DNA of 64,000 nt from Streptomyces sp. WM6386 (lineage in GTDB: Bacteria > Actinomycetota > Actinomycetes > Streptomycetales > Streptomycetaceae), in NCBI RefSeq assembly GCF_000972385.1, contig NZ_JXTE01000002.1, forward strand, positions 62,001 to 126,000. The letters run 5' to 3'. Under the pieces are notes generated by a model that did no database searches, was not told where the DNA came from, and saw nothing but the letters and a program-made list of their open reading frames with translations. The translations under genes and the position numbers were made by a program. Shown in pieces: positions 1 through 8,447 of this stretch; within the stretch, counting starts at the first letter, position 1; each line of letters opens with the position of its first letter.

Positions 1-496
1 GCATGCGCTGACGCGGGTCCATGCCGTTGAAGGGTTCGTCGAGGAGGAGCAGCGACGGGTCGTGGACCAGGGCACTGGCCATCTTCACGCGCTGGCGCAT
101 GCCCTTGGAGTACGTCTGGATCTTGCGATCCTGCGCGTACTCCATCTCGACCGTGGCCAGCGCCTTCTGGGCGGCCTTGGCTCCCAGACCGTGCAACTCG
201 GCGTTGGCGACGACGAATTCGCGGCCGGTGAGGAAGTCGTACATCGCCTCGCGCTCGGGGACGATGCCGATGTGCTGGTAGATGTTCTCGTTGCGCCACA
301 CCTCCTGGCCGTCGAGGGTGACGGTGCCGGTGGAGGGGGCGAGGAAGCCGCCCATCATGTTGATCAGGGTGGACTTTCCGGCGCCGTTGGGGCCGAGGAG
401 GCCGGTGACGCCGGGGCCGATCGTCATGGTGATGTCGTTGACGGCGACCACGTTGCCGAACCAGCGCGAGACGTGGTCGATGTTGAGCGTGGTCAC
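1..496 (-). CDS. ABC transporter ATP-binding protein, 3' end cut by window edge
   Basis: About 165 N-terminal residues of an ABC ATPase are visible; the rest lies outside the window. Walker A (GPNGAGKST, near residue 36), the signature YSKGMRQRV and Walker B (LLLLDEPFNGMDP) are intact, so the visible part is a normal nucleotide-binding domain. The GTG start overlaps the TGA stop of the preceding permease (GTGA overlap), which indicates translational coupling. It is the last visible gene of a leftward operon: ATPase, ABC-2 type permease, ATPase. Two ATPases around one permease suggests an exporter with a possible second permease further left. The substrate cannot be read from sequence. Confidence 0.9.
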   Translation of the reverse strand, partial: MTTLNIDHVSRWFGNVVAVNDITMTIGPGVTGLLGPNGAGKSTLINMMGGFLAPSTGTVTLDGQEVWRNENIYQHIGIVPEREAMYDFLTGREFVVANAELHGLGAKAAQKALATVEMEYAQDRKIQTYSKGMRQRVKMASALVHDPSLLLLDEPFNGMDPRQRM

Positions 497-1401
497 AGTC
501 CGACCTTTCGGTAGCGGCGCAGCAGAAGGCCGTAGCAGGCGGCGATGAGGCCGAGGACGGCCAGGACGTAGACCGCACCCTCGCCGTTCGAAGGGCCTGC
601 CGCGCCGGGGAACGCCGAGCTCGCACCGAGGAACGCGGTCTGCAGTCCGTCGATGAGTGTGACCGGGGAGAACAGCCCGATCCACGGGACGGCGTCCGTG
701 CTGCCCTGGGCGTCGGCGATGGCCTGGAGCGTGGAGACGGCTCCGTAGGAGATGGTCATGACGGCGATCACGGCCGCGATGCCGAAGCCGCGGCGCGGGG
801 TGACCGAGGCGATGACCAGGCCGATGCCGGCGAACAGCAGCGAGAGCAGTGCCACCGAGACGAGTCCCTGCGCGAATCCCTTGGTCTGGTCGGCGAAGTC
901 CAGCTTGGCCAGCAGCGCGCCCACGTAGAGCACGAGGAGTGGTGCGGCGGTGAGGATGAACATCGCCGAGGCCAGCGCCGCGTACTTCGCGCGGACGTAG
1001 TCGGCGGTCTCGATCGGCCGCGAGAAGTACAGCGGCACGGTCTTGAAGCGCAGGTCGCGCGAGACGGACTGGGGTGCCTGAGAGGCGATGTAGAGGCTGA
1101 TGACGGCCTGCATGACGATCGCGTAGCGCGTGTAGTCGACAGGCAGGTCGTTGGCCTTGGTGGCGACCGCGACGGCCACCATGATGGCCGCGGGCACGCA
1201 CATCACCACGAACAGCAGCATCGGCAGCACCTTGGACTTCACCGACCGGCCGAGGCCGTAGGAGCCGCGCAGGGACTGCGAGTAGAGGGAACGGGTGGCG
1301 TAGGAGCGGCCGAGGCGGGGGCCGTCGTAGGCGCGGTAGCCGATGTTGTGGATGCGGGTCTGATCGCCCGCGGGGGCGGTGACCGGGTGCTCAACTGCCA
1401 T
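493..1401 (-). CDS. ABC transporter permease (ABC-2 type)
   Basis: A 302-residue membrane protein. A hydrophilic N-terminal stretch of about 55 residues, rich in Tyr and Arg, is followed by about six hydrophobic segments, the first near residues 59-83. The pattern is typical of ABC-2 export permeases, which form the membrane channel for a cytoplasmic ATPase. Its start overlaps the 3' end of the upstream ATPase gene by 11 bases and its stop overlaps the downstream ATPase start, so all three genes form one translationally coupled operon. Substrate unknown; antibiotic, peptide or sodium export are family possibilities only. Confidence 0.88.
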   Translation of the reverse strand: MAVEHPVTAPAGDQTRIHNIGYRAYDGPRLGRSYATRSLYSQSLRGSYGLGRSVKSKVLPMLLFVVMCVPAAIMVAVAVATKANDLPVDYTRYAIVMQAVISLYIASQAPQSVSRDLRFKTVPLYFSRPIETADYVRAKYAALASAMFILTAAPLLVLYVGALLAKLDFADQTKGFAQGLVSVALLSLLFAGIGLVIASVTPRRGFGIAAVIAVMTISYGAVSTLQAIADAQGSTDAVPWIGLFSPVTLIDGLQTAFLGASSAFPGAAGPSNGEGAVYVLAVLGLIAACYGLLLRRYRKVGL

Positions 1402-2371
1402 GGCCGACGGCCTCCTTCCGCTGCTCGCTGGTGTCCTGGTCGTCCGTGAAGACCTCGGAGATGTGATGCCGGCGCTGCTCCATGCGGACCAGGCCGAGGC
1501 CGAGGTCGGCGACCGCGTCCCGGACGACGTCGTACGTCTCCTCGCCCTGTGCGGTCAGCAGCAGGATGTGGCCGGCGCCCGGCAGGGCGCTGTTCGCGTC
1601 GAGGACTTCCACCCCGCGCGCGTGGAGCGCTTCTCGTACCGCGCGGGTTCCGTCGGGGTGCGCGTCGGTGTCGGTGACCTCGATCGCCAGGGTGGTCGTG
1701 GTCTGGGTGAAGTCGGTGGTGGAGCTGGAGCGCAGCAGCTTGCCGCCGTCCACGACGACGACGTGGTCGCAGGTGCGTTCCAGTTCGCCCAGCAGGTGCG
1801 AGGTGACCAGGACCGAGATGCCGAAGTCGGTGTAGATACGCCGGATCAGGCCCAGCATGTCGTCGCGGCCGACCGGGTCGAGGCCGTTGGTCGGCTCGTC
1901 CAGGAAGACCAGCTGCGGGTCGTGGACCAGGGCCTGGGCCAGCTTCACGCGCTGCTTCATGCCGGTGGAGTAGCCGCCGATGGGGCGGTACCGCTCCTCG
2001 TACAGCCCGACGTGGCGCAGCGTGTCCGCGGTGCGTTCGCGCGCGGCGGCGGGCGGCAGGCCGGACATGCGCGCCATATGGACGACGAACTCGGTCGCCG
2101 AGACGTCGGGCGGCAGACAGTCGTGCTCCGGCATGTACCCCACGCGCTCACGGATGGCGCCGCCTTTGGTGGCGACGTCGAGCCCGAGCACTTCGGCACG
2201 GCCCTCCGTGGCGGGGGACAGACCCAGCAGGATCTTGATCAGTGTGGACTTGCCGGCTCCGTTTGCTCCGACGAGTCCGGTCACACCGGGCCCGACGTCG
2301 ACGGAGAGCCGGTCAAGCGCGGTCACCCGGGGGAACCGCTTGCTCAGGCTTTCGGTCGCGATCACAGTCAC
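1391..2371 (-). CDS. ABC transporter ATP-binding protein
   Basis: A 326-residue ABC ATPase counted from the GTG that reads VTVIATESLSKRF. Walker A (GANGAGKST), the signature YSTGMKQRV and Walker B (LVFLDEPTNGLDP) are all present, followed by a C-terminal extension of about 90 residues as in drug and sodium export ATPases. An upstream ATG would add 32 residues with no resemblance to the family, so the GTG is preferred. There is no clear Shine-Dalgarno, and a TACCGT hexamer ends 7 bases before the GTG, so the mRNA may be leaderless (inference). First gene of the leftward exporter operon. Confidence 0.88.
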   Translation of the reverse strand: MTVIATESLSKRFPRVTALDRLSVDVGPGVTGLVGANGAGKSTLIKILLGLSPATEGRAEVLGLDVATKGGAIRERVGYMPEHDCLPPDVSATEFVVHMARMSGLPPAAARERTADTLRHVGLYEERYRPIGGYSTGMKQRVKLAQALVHDPQLVFLDEPTNGLDPVGRDDMLGLIRRIYTDFGISVLVTSHLLGELERTCDHVVVVDGGKLLRSSSTTDFTQTTTTLAIEVTDTDAHPDGTRAVREALHARGVEVLDANSALPGAGHILLLTAQGEETYDVVRDAVADLGLGLVRMEQRRHHISEVFTDDQDTSEQRKEAVGHGS

Positions 2372-2605
2372 GCCATAGACGGTAGTGACGCGGACCACGC
2401 CGGTCGTCACACCGCAGAGCTGTCTTCGGGTCAGACTCCAGACGTACGGGCCCGTAGGGGATGCCATGCCTGAGAGCTACGCGGGGGCGTTTTCCACAGG
2501 CCGCCACCCGCCTATTGACGCTGCCTCTAACAACTGTCACATTCGGTGATGTCAAGTTACGGACACGTAGCGCAGTCGACGTGGACCTGCGTGGGGCGGA
2601 GTGGC

Positions 2606-3448
2606 ATGACGACGGCAGTGAGAGACGAACGTGCCGCTGAACTGCGGGGATTCAGAAACGTCCAGCGGCTGGCGTACGAGTGCGCCGAGGCCGTCGCGGC
2701 CCGCCTCGAGCCGGGGGTGACCGAGCGTGAAGCGGCACGGATGCAGCGCGAGTGGCTGCGCGAACGCGGGGTGCGGGACTGGTTCCATCTGCCCTTCGCC
2801 TGGTTCGGGGACCGCACGGCGTTCGTGAACTTCCGCGTTCCGCTGCAGTTCTTCCCCACGAACCGCAGGCTGGAGCCGGGCATGCCGTTCATCCTGGACA
2901 TGGCCCCGGTCCACGAGGGCTTCACGGCGGACATCGGCTACTCGGGCTCGCTGGGCGTCAACCCGGTGCAGGACAAGCTGATGGACGACCTCCGGGCGCA
3001 CCGCGAGCTGATCCTCGGCGAGGTGCGTGAGCGGCGGTCGCTGCGCGAGATCTACCAGGACGTGGACCGCCTCATGGTCCGCCAGGGCTACGCCAACCGG
3101 CACCGCGCGTATCCCTTCGGGGTGATCGCGCACAAGGTGGACCGGGTGCGGGAGCGCCGCTGGTCTCCGAAGGTCTTCGGCTTCGGCACCGAGTCCCTCA
3201 AGGGCCTGGCGGCCGACGCGCTGCACGGACATCGCGAGGGCTGGTCGCCGCTGTGGTCGCCGTACCGCTTCTCCGACCATCCGCCGCAGCCGGGCCTGTG
3301 GGCGGTCGAACCCCACCTCGGTTTCCGGGGGACGGGCGCGAAGTTCGAGGAGATCCTCGTCGTCACCGACTCCAAGGACCCCGAACAGAGCGCGTTCTGG
3401 CTGGACGACGATCTGCCGCACGTGCGGCGCTGGGCGGAGGGGGAGTGA
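2606..3448 (+). CDS. M24 family metallopeptidase (aminopeptidase P-like)
   Basis: A 280-residue protein with the pita-bread metallopeptidase fold. The five expected metal ligands can be picked out: two Asp spaced 11 apart in LDMAPVHEGFTAD, a His in GVIAHKV, Glu in AVEPHLG and Glu in KFEEILVV. Family members remove N-terminal residues, often before proline, using a dinuclear metal centre. Here only the catalytic domain is present; the N-terminal creatinase domain of classical aminopeptidase P is missing. The start was chosen because a GGGGCGGA run lies about 5 bases upstream; another ATG 60 bases earlier gives an unconvincing extension. The stop overlaps the next start (GTGA), implying coupling. 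True substrate unknown. Confidence 0.85.
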   Translation: MTTAVRDERAAELRGFRNVQRLAYECAEAVAARLEPGVTEREAARMQREWLRERGVRDWFHLPFAWFGDRTAFVNFRVPLQFFPTNRRLEPGMPFILDMAPVHEGFTADIGYSGSLGVNPVQDKLMDDLRAHRELILGEVRERRSLREIYQDVDRLMVRQGYANRHRAYPFGVIAHKVDRVRERRWSPKVFGFGTESLKGLAADALHGHREGWSPLWSPYRFSDHPPQPGLWAVEPHLGFRGTGAKFEEILVVTDSKDPEQSAFWLDDDLPHVRRWAEGE

Positions 3449-5211
3449 GCGGAGTGACTCTTGAGGGTGCGCGCGAACGCCGGGTGCGGACCGGCGGCGT
3501 CGAGCTGTGTGTCGCCGAACTGGGGGACCCGTCGTGGCCGACGGTCGTCCTGGTACACGGCTATCCGGACAGCAAGGAGGTGTGGTCGCAGGTCGCGTCG
3601 CGGCTGTCGGACCGCTTCCACGTCGTGCTCTACGACGTCCGGGGCCACGGCCGCTCGTCGGCGCCGCAGCCGCTGCGCGGCGGGTTCACCCTGGAGAAGC
3701 TGACGGACGACTTCCTGGCCGTCGTGGACGCGGTCAGCCCGGACCGGCCGGTGCATCTGGTGGGGCACGACTGGGGCTCGGTACAGGGCTGGGAGTTCAC
3801 CACGGTCCGGCGCACCGAGGGCCGGATCGCCTCCTTCACCTCGATGTCCGGACCGTCCCTGGACCATTTCGGGCACTGGATCAACGGCCGGATCAAGCGC
3901 CCCACTCCGCGCCGCGTCGGCCAGCTCCTCAGCCAGGGCGCCAAATCCTGGTACGTGTACGCGCTGCACACGCCCGTGCTGCCCGAACTCGCCTGGCGCG
4001 GCCCGCTCGCCAAAGCCTGGCCGCGCCTGCTGGAGCGGGTCGAGCGGGTCCCCGGCGACGGCTACCCGACCTCGTCGCTGCCGTCAGACGCCGCGCACGG
4101 GGCGTGGCTGTACCGGGACAACGTCCGTCCCCGCCTGCGCAGGCCACGCCCGGACGCGTACGCCCACGCGCCCGTGCAGCTCATCACGCCGCTCGGTGAC
4201 GCGTTCCTGTCGGAGCGGCTCAACGACGGGTTGGAGCAGTGGGTCCCGCAGCTGACCCGGCGCACCCTCCGGGCACGGCACTGGGTACCGCGCTCACGGC
4301 CCGACCAACTGGCCTCCTGGATCTCGGAGTTCGTGACCTCCGTGGAGGGCGGGCGCCCCGAAGCGGTGACGGTCAGCGGCAAGTACGCCGACCGCTTCGG
4401 CGGGCAGCTCGTGCTGGTCACGGGTGCGGGCAGCGGCATCGGGCGGGCGACCGCCTACGCGTTCGCGGAATCCGGCGCACGCGTGATCGCCGTGGACCGG
4501 GACGCCGAGAGCGCGACCCGTACCGCCGAGATGTCCCGCCTGATCGGTTCCCCCGAGGCCTGGGCGGAGACCGTCGACGTCTCCGACGAACAGGCCATGG
4601 AGAAGCTCGCCGCGAAGGTCGCCGCCGAGTACGGCGTGGTGGACGTCCTGGTGAACAACGCCGGAATCGGTCTGGGCGGCTCCTTCTTCGACACCAGCCC
4701 CGAGGACTGGAAGAAGGTCCTCGACGTCAACCTGTGGGGCGTCATCCACGGTTGCCGGCTGTTCGGCAGACAGATGGCCGAGCGCGGACAGGGCGGCCAC
4801 ATCGTCAACACCGCGTCGGCGGCGGCCTATCAGCCCTCCAAGGCGCTGCCCGCTTACAGCACCTCCAAGGCGGCGGTGCTGATGCTCAGCGAGTGCCTGC
4901 GCGCGGAGCTGGCCGGTCAGGGGATCGGGGTGAGCGCGATCTGCCCCGGCTTCGTCAACACCAACATCACCTCGACCGCGCGCTTCGCCGGTGTGGACGC
5001 CGACGAGGAGAAGCGGCGCCAGAAGCGGTCCGCGCGACTGTACGGGCTGCGGAACTACCCACCGGAGAAGGTCGCCGACGCCATCCTGCGGGCGGTCGTG
5101 CGCAACGAGGCGGTGGTGCCGGTGACACCCGAGGCCCGCGGCGCGCGTCTGCTGTCCCGGGTCGCACCGCGCGCGCTGCGGGCGATCGCACGGCTGGAGC
5201 CACCGCTGTGA
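3445..5211 (+). CDS. alpha/beta hydrolase - short-chain dehydrogenase fusion (EphD-like)
   Basis: A 588-residue two-domain enzyme. The N-terminal half is an alpha/beta hydrolase of epoxide-hydrolase type, with the oxyanion motif HGYP (38-41), nucleophile Asp109 in GHDWGS and a late His in ARHW. The C-terminal half is a short-chain dehydrogenase with TGAGSGIG cofactor loop, NNAG, and Ser plus YSTSK catalytic residues. Domain order and length match mycobacterial EphD (about 592 residues), which acts on lipids. Streptomyces lacks mycolates, so the substrate here is open. The GTG start overlaps the M24 stop; a second GTG nine bases on is possible. Cotranscribed with the M24 gene and probably with the MerR gene. 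Confidence 0.88.
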   Translation: MSGVTLEGARERRVRTGGVELCVAELGDPSWPTVVLVHGYPDSKEVWSQVASRLSDRFHVVLYDVRGHGRSSAPQPLRGGFTLEKLTDDFLAVVDAVSPDRPVHLVGHDWGSVQGWEFTTVRRTEGRIASFTSMSGPSLDHFGHWINGRIKRPTPRRVGQLLSQGAKSWYVYALHTPVLPELAWRGPLAKAWPRLLERVERVPGDGYPTSSLPSDAAHGAWLYRDNVRPRLRRPRPDAYAHAPVQLITPLGDAFLSERLNDGLEQWVPQLTRRTLRARHWVPRSRPDQLASWISEFVTSVEGGRPEAVTVSGKYADRFGGQLVLVTGAGSGIGRATAYAFAESGARVIAVDRDAESATRTAEMSRLIGSPEAWAETVDVSDEQAMEKLAAKVAAEYGVVDVLVNNAGIGLGGSFFDTSPEDWKKVLDVNLWGVIHGCRLFGRQMAERGQGGHIVNTASAAAYQPSKALPAYSTSKAAVLMLSECLRAELAGQGIGVSAICPGFVNTNITSTARFAGVDADEEKRRQKRSARLYGLRNYPPEKVADAILRAVVRNEAVVPVTPEARGARLLSRVAPRALRAIARLEPPL

Positions 5212-5298
5212 GGCCCCTGAGCCGGGTCTCCGGCGTGGCGTCGTCCTTCGGACCTCTGTTCCGCCGGGCGGCATGAACGGCGTCCAGAGGGTGATCGT

Positions 5299-6237
5299 GT
5301 GAGTGACGTACCGGCGCTTCGGATCGAGGACCTCGCGCAGCTCAGCGGCGCCACCGTCCGCACCATCCGTGCCTACCAGGACCGCGGCCTGCTCCCCCGC
5401 CCCGAGCGCCGCGGCCGCGCCAACCTCTACTCCGACGCCCACCTCGTCCGCCTGCGCCAGATCGCCGACCTCCTCGACCGCGGCTACACCCTGGCCTCCA
5501 TCAAGGAGCTCCTGGAGGCCTGGGACGCCGGCCGCGGCCTCGGCGGAGTGCTCGGACTGGTCGCCGAGGTCGACGGACCGTGGAGCGACGAGGCGGCTGA
5601 CCGGATCTCGCGCGCCGAGCTGGAGGAGCGGTTCGGCGGCACTCCCGACGACGCGGCCATCGCCGACGCCGTGGAGCTCGGTGTGCTGGAGCCGGTGCCC
5701 GGGGACGAGGACTGCTTCCTCGTGCCGAGCCCCCAAGAGCTGGCCGTGGCCGTCGAGTTGCAAGCGGCCGGAGTGCCGCTGTCGGCCATCTCCGGTCATC
5801 TACGGGAGTTGAGGGGTCAGGTCGAGCACATCGCCGCCCGTTTCCTGGAGTTCACCACCGAGCACGTCTTCGCGCGCTATCTCGACGGGCCCCACCGTCC
5901 GACCGACGCCGACGCGGCCGAAGCGGCCTCTCTCGTACGTCGGCTGCGGCCGCTCGCCCAGCAGACGGTGGACGCGGAACTCGCCCGTGCGATGCGCCTG
6001 TTGGCGGTACGGCATCTGCGACAGCACCTGGGCACGGGCGTGGGAACACCGCAGCGGTCCTCGTCACGCTCCGTGTCTCTTCCCGAGGAGACAATACGGG
6101 CGGTGGAGGGGCTGGTTGGCGCGGAGGATGTGGCGGAGTTCATCGCGCTGGCGGCTGAACGGGAGGTGCGCGCAAGGAGGTTGGACGCGCTCACGTCAAA
6201 ACGACTGCCCCCAGCCAATCTTGACGAACAGGTCTGA
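5299..6237 (+). CDS. MerR family transcriptional regulator
   Basis: A 312-residue regulator. The first about 75 residues form a MerR winged helix-turn-helix (IEDLAQLSGATVRTIRAYQ, then a recognition wing with RANLYS). The rest is a helical domain of about 230 residues with no cysteine array, so it is not a metal-sensing MerR and more likely binds a small molecule or dimerises through the long C terminus. AGAGG lies 8 bases before the GTG start. It is 87 bases downstream of the fusion enzyme and in the same direction, so it may control that operon (inference). Confidence 0.87.
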   Translation: MSDVPALRIEDLAQLSGATVRTIRAYQDRGLLPRPERRGRANLYSDAHLVRLRQIADLLDRGYTLASIKELLEAWDAGRGLGGVLGLVAEVDGPWSDEAADRISRAELEERFGGTPDDAAIADAVELGVLEPVPGDEDCFLVPSPQELAVAVELQAAGVPLSAISGHLRELRGQVEHIAARFLEFTTEHVFARYLDGPHRPTDADAAEAASLVRRLRPLAQQTVDAELARAMRLLAVRHLRQHLGTGVGTPQRSSSRSVSLPEETIRAVEGLVGAEDVAEFIALAAEREVRARRLDALTSKRLPPANLDEQV

Positions 6238-6249
6238 CATGACGGTGAG

Positions 6250-6303
6250 TTGTCCACAGAAACGCCAAGTAGCCTGTGGATAACTACACTTGGTTGTGGA
6301 CCA
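6250..6303. promoter_or_regulatory. Cluster of three DnaA boxes
   Basis: TTGTCCACA at 6250-6258 matches the Streptomyces DnaA-box consensus exactly. TGTGGATAA at 6275-6283 is the reverse complement of the classical TTATCCACA box. TGTGGACCA at 6295-6303 differs from the Streptomyces box by one base. The first two face each other. They sit in the gap between the MerR gene and kptA, right before the kptA start. The matches are seen directly; DnaA binding is inference. Confidence 0.6.
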
Positions 6304-6359
6304 AACCTCCGCACCAAAACAAAATGCGTGATGCGCGTCTCTCCCGTCATGCTGAGCGG

Positions 6360-6908
6360 ATGGACGAAAGACGCACCGTGAAGGTGTCGAAGTACCTCTC
6401 GAAACACCTGCGCCATCAACCCGAGCGCATCGGCCTCGTCCTCGACGAGGCCGGCTGGGTCGAGATCGACGTACTGATCACCGCTGCCGCCGCGCACGGC
6501 TTCCGGTTCACCCGCGAGGAACTGGCCCATGTGGTCGCCGCCAACGACAAGAAGCGCTTCGCGATCGAAGGCGCCCGGATCCGCGCCAGCCAGGGCCACA
6601 GCATCGAGGTGGACCTCGGACTGGCCCCGGCGACCCCACCGCCGTACCTCTACCACGGCACTGTGGACCGCTACCTGGACGCGATCCGTGCCGAGGGCCT
6701 GCGGCCCATGAACCGGCACGACGTGCATCTCTCACCCGACCGCGAGACGGCGACCCGGGTCGGCGCCCGCCGCGGCCGACCCGTCGTGCTCTCCGTGGAC
6801 ACGGGCGCGATGCATCGCGACGGCCACGTCTTCCACGTCAGCTCGAACGGGGTGTGGCTGACGAAGGCGGTGCCGCCGGAGTACCTGAGGTTTCCCGCGC
6901 CCCACTGA
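6360..6908 (+). CDS. kptA: RNA 2'-phosphotransferase (KptA/Tpt1)
   Basis: A 182-residue Tpt1-family enzyme. In eukaryotes Tpt1 removes the splice-junction 2'-phosphate from tRNA, transferring it to NAD+. Hallmarks seen: SKYLSKHLRHQP at the N terminus, RASQGHS and YHGT in the middle, HLS, then the C-terminal FHVSSNGVWLT. These contain the Arg and His residues expected to bind NAD+ and phosphate. The start at MDERRTVKVSKYL fits the usual family N terminus; an earlier ATG adds 28 unrelated residues that overlap the DnaA-box cluster. Bacteria have no tRNA splicing of this kind, so the natural role may be RNA repair or ADP-ribose-1'',2''-phosphate metabolism. Confidence 0.9.
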   Translation: MDERRTVKVSKYLSKHLRHQPERIGLVLDEAGWVEIDVLITAAAAHGFRFTREELAHVVAANDKKRFAIEGARIRASQGHSIEVDLGLAPATPPPYLYHGTVDRYLDAIRAEGLRPMNRHDVHLSPDRETATRVGARRGRPVVLSVDTGAMHRDGHVFHVSSNGVWLTKAVPPEYLRFPAPH

Positions 6909-6932
6909 CCGGCCTCCGGCATGATCAGTGGT

Positions 6933-7388
6933 ATGGACCACCGCGGAACCCATCTCCCCACCACCGAGGCCGCCGTCGCCGCCCTGCGCGCCCTCGCCGA
7001 CGAGTACGCGCTCGAGATCGAGGTGACCCACGACATCGGCGCCGACCAGACCTCGCGCCGCAGCGCCGCGGGCGTCGGCGTCACCACCGACCCGAACGGC
7101 TCCCTGCCTCACGAGGCGTATGTCGAGCTCGGTGGCCGGCCCCGGGTGGATGTACGGCTGTTCCCGGACGACGACGCCCTGATCACCGTCGACGGCGTCG
7201 AATGCCCCGACATCGCCCGCGACGACGTGCCCGCCTTCCTCCGCGCCCTCTACGACGGCCACGCCTGGGTCAAGGTGCGCCGCTTCCCGCCGGGCAACTA
7301 TCTGATGGTCCCGCTGCCGGGCGACCGCGTGCACAAGGAGTTCATCCTGGTCGGGCTCAGCCCATGGCTCAGCGGCCGAGGGGGATGA
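6933..7388 (+). CDS. Conserved hypothetical protein
   Basis: A protein of about 151 residues with no motif I recognise. It is soluble, acidic overall, and reads as a compact alpha/beta domain: an N-terminal helix, then several short strands ending in a segment FILVGLSPWLSG. There is no signal peptide, membrane segment or cysteine motif. An in-frame ATG 12 bases earlier is equally possible as start; neither has a strong Shine-Dalgarno. Codon use is normal for the window. It sits 24 bases after kptA in the same direction and may share its transcript. Confidence 0.7.
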   Translation: MDHRGTHLPTTEAAVAALRALADEYALEIEVTHDIGADQTSRRSAAGVGVTTDPNGSLPHEAYVELGGRPRVDVRLFPDDDALITVDGVECPDIARDDVPAFLRALYDGHAWVKVRRFPPGNYLMVPLPGDRVHKEFILVGLSPWLSGRGG

Positions 7389-7411
7389 CGGGGCGATGAC
7401 TGTCAGTCACT

Positions 7412-7425
7412 GTTTCACGTGAAAC
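7412..7425. promoter_or_regulatory. parS site (ParB-binding centromere sequence)
   Basis: Perfect GTTTCACGTGAAAC palindrome in the gap between the hypothetical gene and the LLM oxidoreductase gene. This is the ParB-binding site that in Streptomyces clusters around oriC and nucleates the segregation complex. Confidence 0.92.
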
Positions 7426-7450
7426 GGGCGGGTCCGCATACGCTCGAATC

Positions 7451-8368
7451 ATGAGTCTGCTTCTGAGCACCGTGATCCTCCCGTACCGCCGCTGGCACGA
7501 GGGGAGTCGTGAGGCATGGCAGCGCGCGGAGCAGCTCGGCTTCCACACCGCGTACACCTACGACCACCTGTCCTGGCGCAGTTTCCGGGACGGCCCGTGG
7601 TTCGGTGCCGTGCCGACGCTGACCGCCGCGGCGGCCGTCACCGACCATCTGCGGCTGGGCACCCTGGTGACCTCGCCGAACTTCCGGCACCCGGTCACTC
7701 TCGCCAAGGAACTGATCTCCCTCGACGACGTCTCCGGCGGTCGGGTCACCCTTGGCATCGGCGCGGGTGGCACCGGCTTCGACGCCACGGCCCTCGGCCA
7801 GGAGCCGTGGACGCCGCGGGAGCGTGCCGACCGGCTCGCGGAGTTCGTCCCGCTGCTGGACCGGCTGCTGACCGAGGACTCGGTGTCGTACGAGGGCGAC
7901 TTCTACTCGGCGCACGAGGCACGGAACATCCCGGGCTGTGTGCAGCGGCCCCGGCTGCCCTTCGCGGTGGCGGCCACCGGTCCGCGTGGGCTGCGGCTTA
8001 CCGCCCGCCACGGGCAGGCGTGGGTAACCACCGGCGACCCGAAGCTGTACGAGAACGGCACTCCTGAACAGTCGATTCAAGCCATTCGCGGACAGGTCGA
8101 GAAGCTCGCCGACGCATGTGCGGAGATCGGCCGTGACGTGACCGGACTCGACAAGATCCTGCTCACCGGATTCACCCCGGACCGCGCCCGGCCGCTGGAG
8201 TCGCTCGACGCGTTCGTCGACTTCGCCGGACGACACCGGGAGTTGGGCTTCACGGAGATCGTCGTCCACTGGCCGATCGCCGACTCGGACTTCGCCGCGG
8301 ACGAGAAGGTCTTCGAGCAGATCGCCATGGAGGCACCGGCACAGCTGGGCCGAGGCGACGGAGCGTGA
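7451..8368 (+). CDS. LLM class flavin-dependent oxidoreductase
   Basis: A 305-residue luciferase-like monooxygenase family protein (TIM barrel). The N-terminal [15 protein letters not shown], the LRLGTLV strand, the HPVTLAKEL helix and [11 protein letters not shown] correspond to the conserved F420 or FMN binding framework. In actinomycetes such enzymes often use coenzyme F420, but the cofactor cannot be fixed from sequence. The substrate is unknown. A parS site lies 25 bases upstream of the start, in the presumed promoter region. Confidence 0.88.
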   Translation: MSLLLSTVILPYRRWHEGSREAWQRAEQLGFHTAYTYDHLSWRSFRDGPWFGAVPTLTAAAAVTDHLRLGTLVTSPNFRHPVTLAKELISLDDVSGGRVTLGIGAGGTGFDATALGQEPWTPRERADRLAEFVPLLDRLLTEDSVSYEGDFYSAHEARNIPGCVQRPRLPFAVAATGPRGLRLTARHGQAWVTTGDPKLYENGTPEQSIQAIRGQVEKLADACAEIGRDVTGLDKILLTGFTPDRARPLESLDAFVDFAGRHRELGFTEIVVHWPIADSDFAADEKVFEQIAMEAPAQLGRGDGA

Positions 8369-8447
8369 TCGTGCCGGTGGGGGCGGTAACTACTCACATG
8401 TGCGGGCTCTCGCACGACCGTGCGGGCATATGCAGGAGAATGAGCGG

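Noticed and set aside
2490..2498. TTTTCCACA upstream of the M24 gene as a DnaA box
   Set aside because: A single one-mismatch copy without neighbours is not enough.
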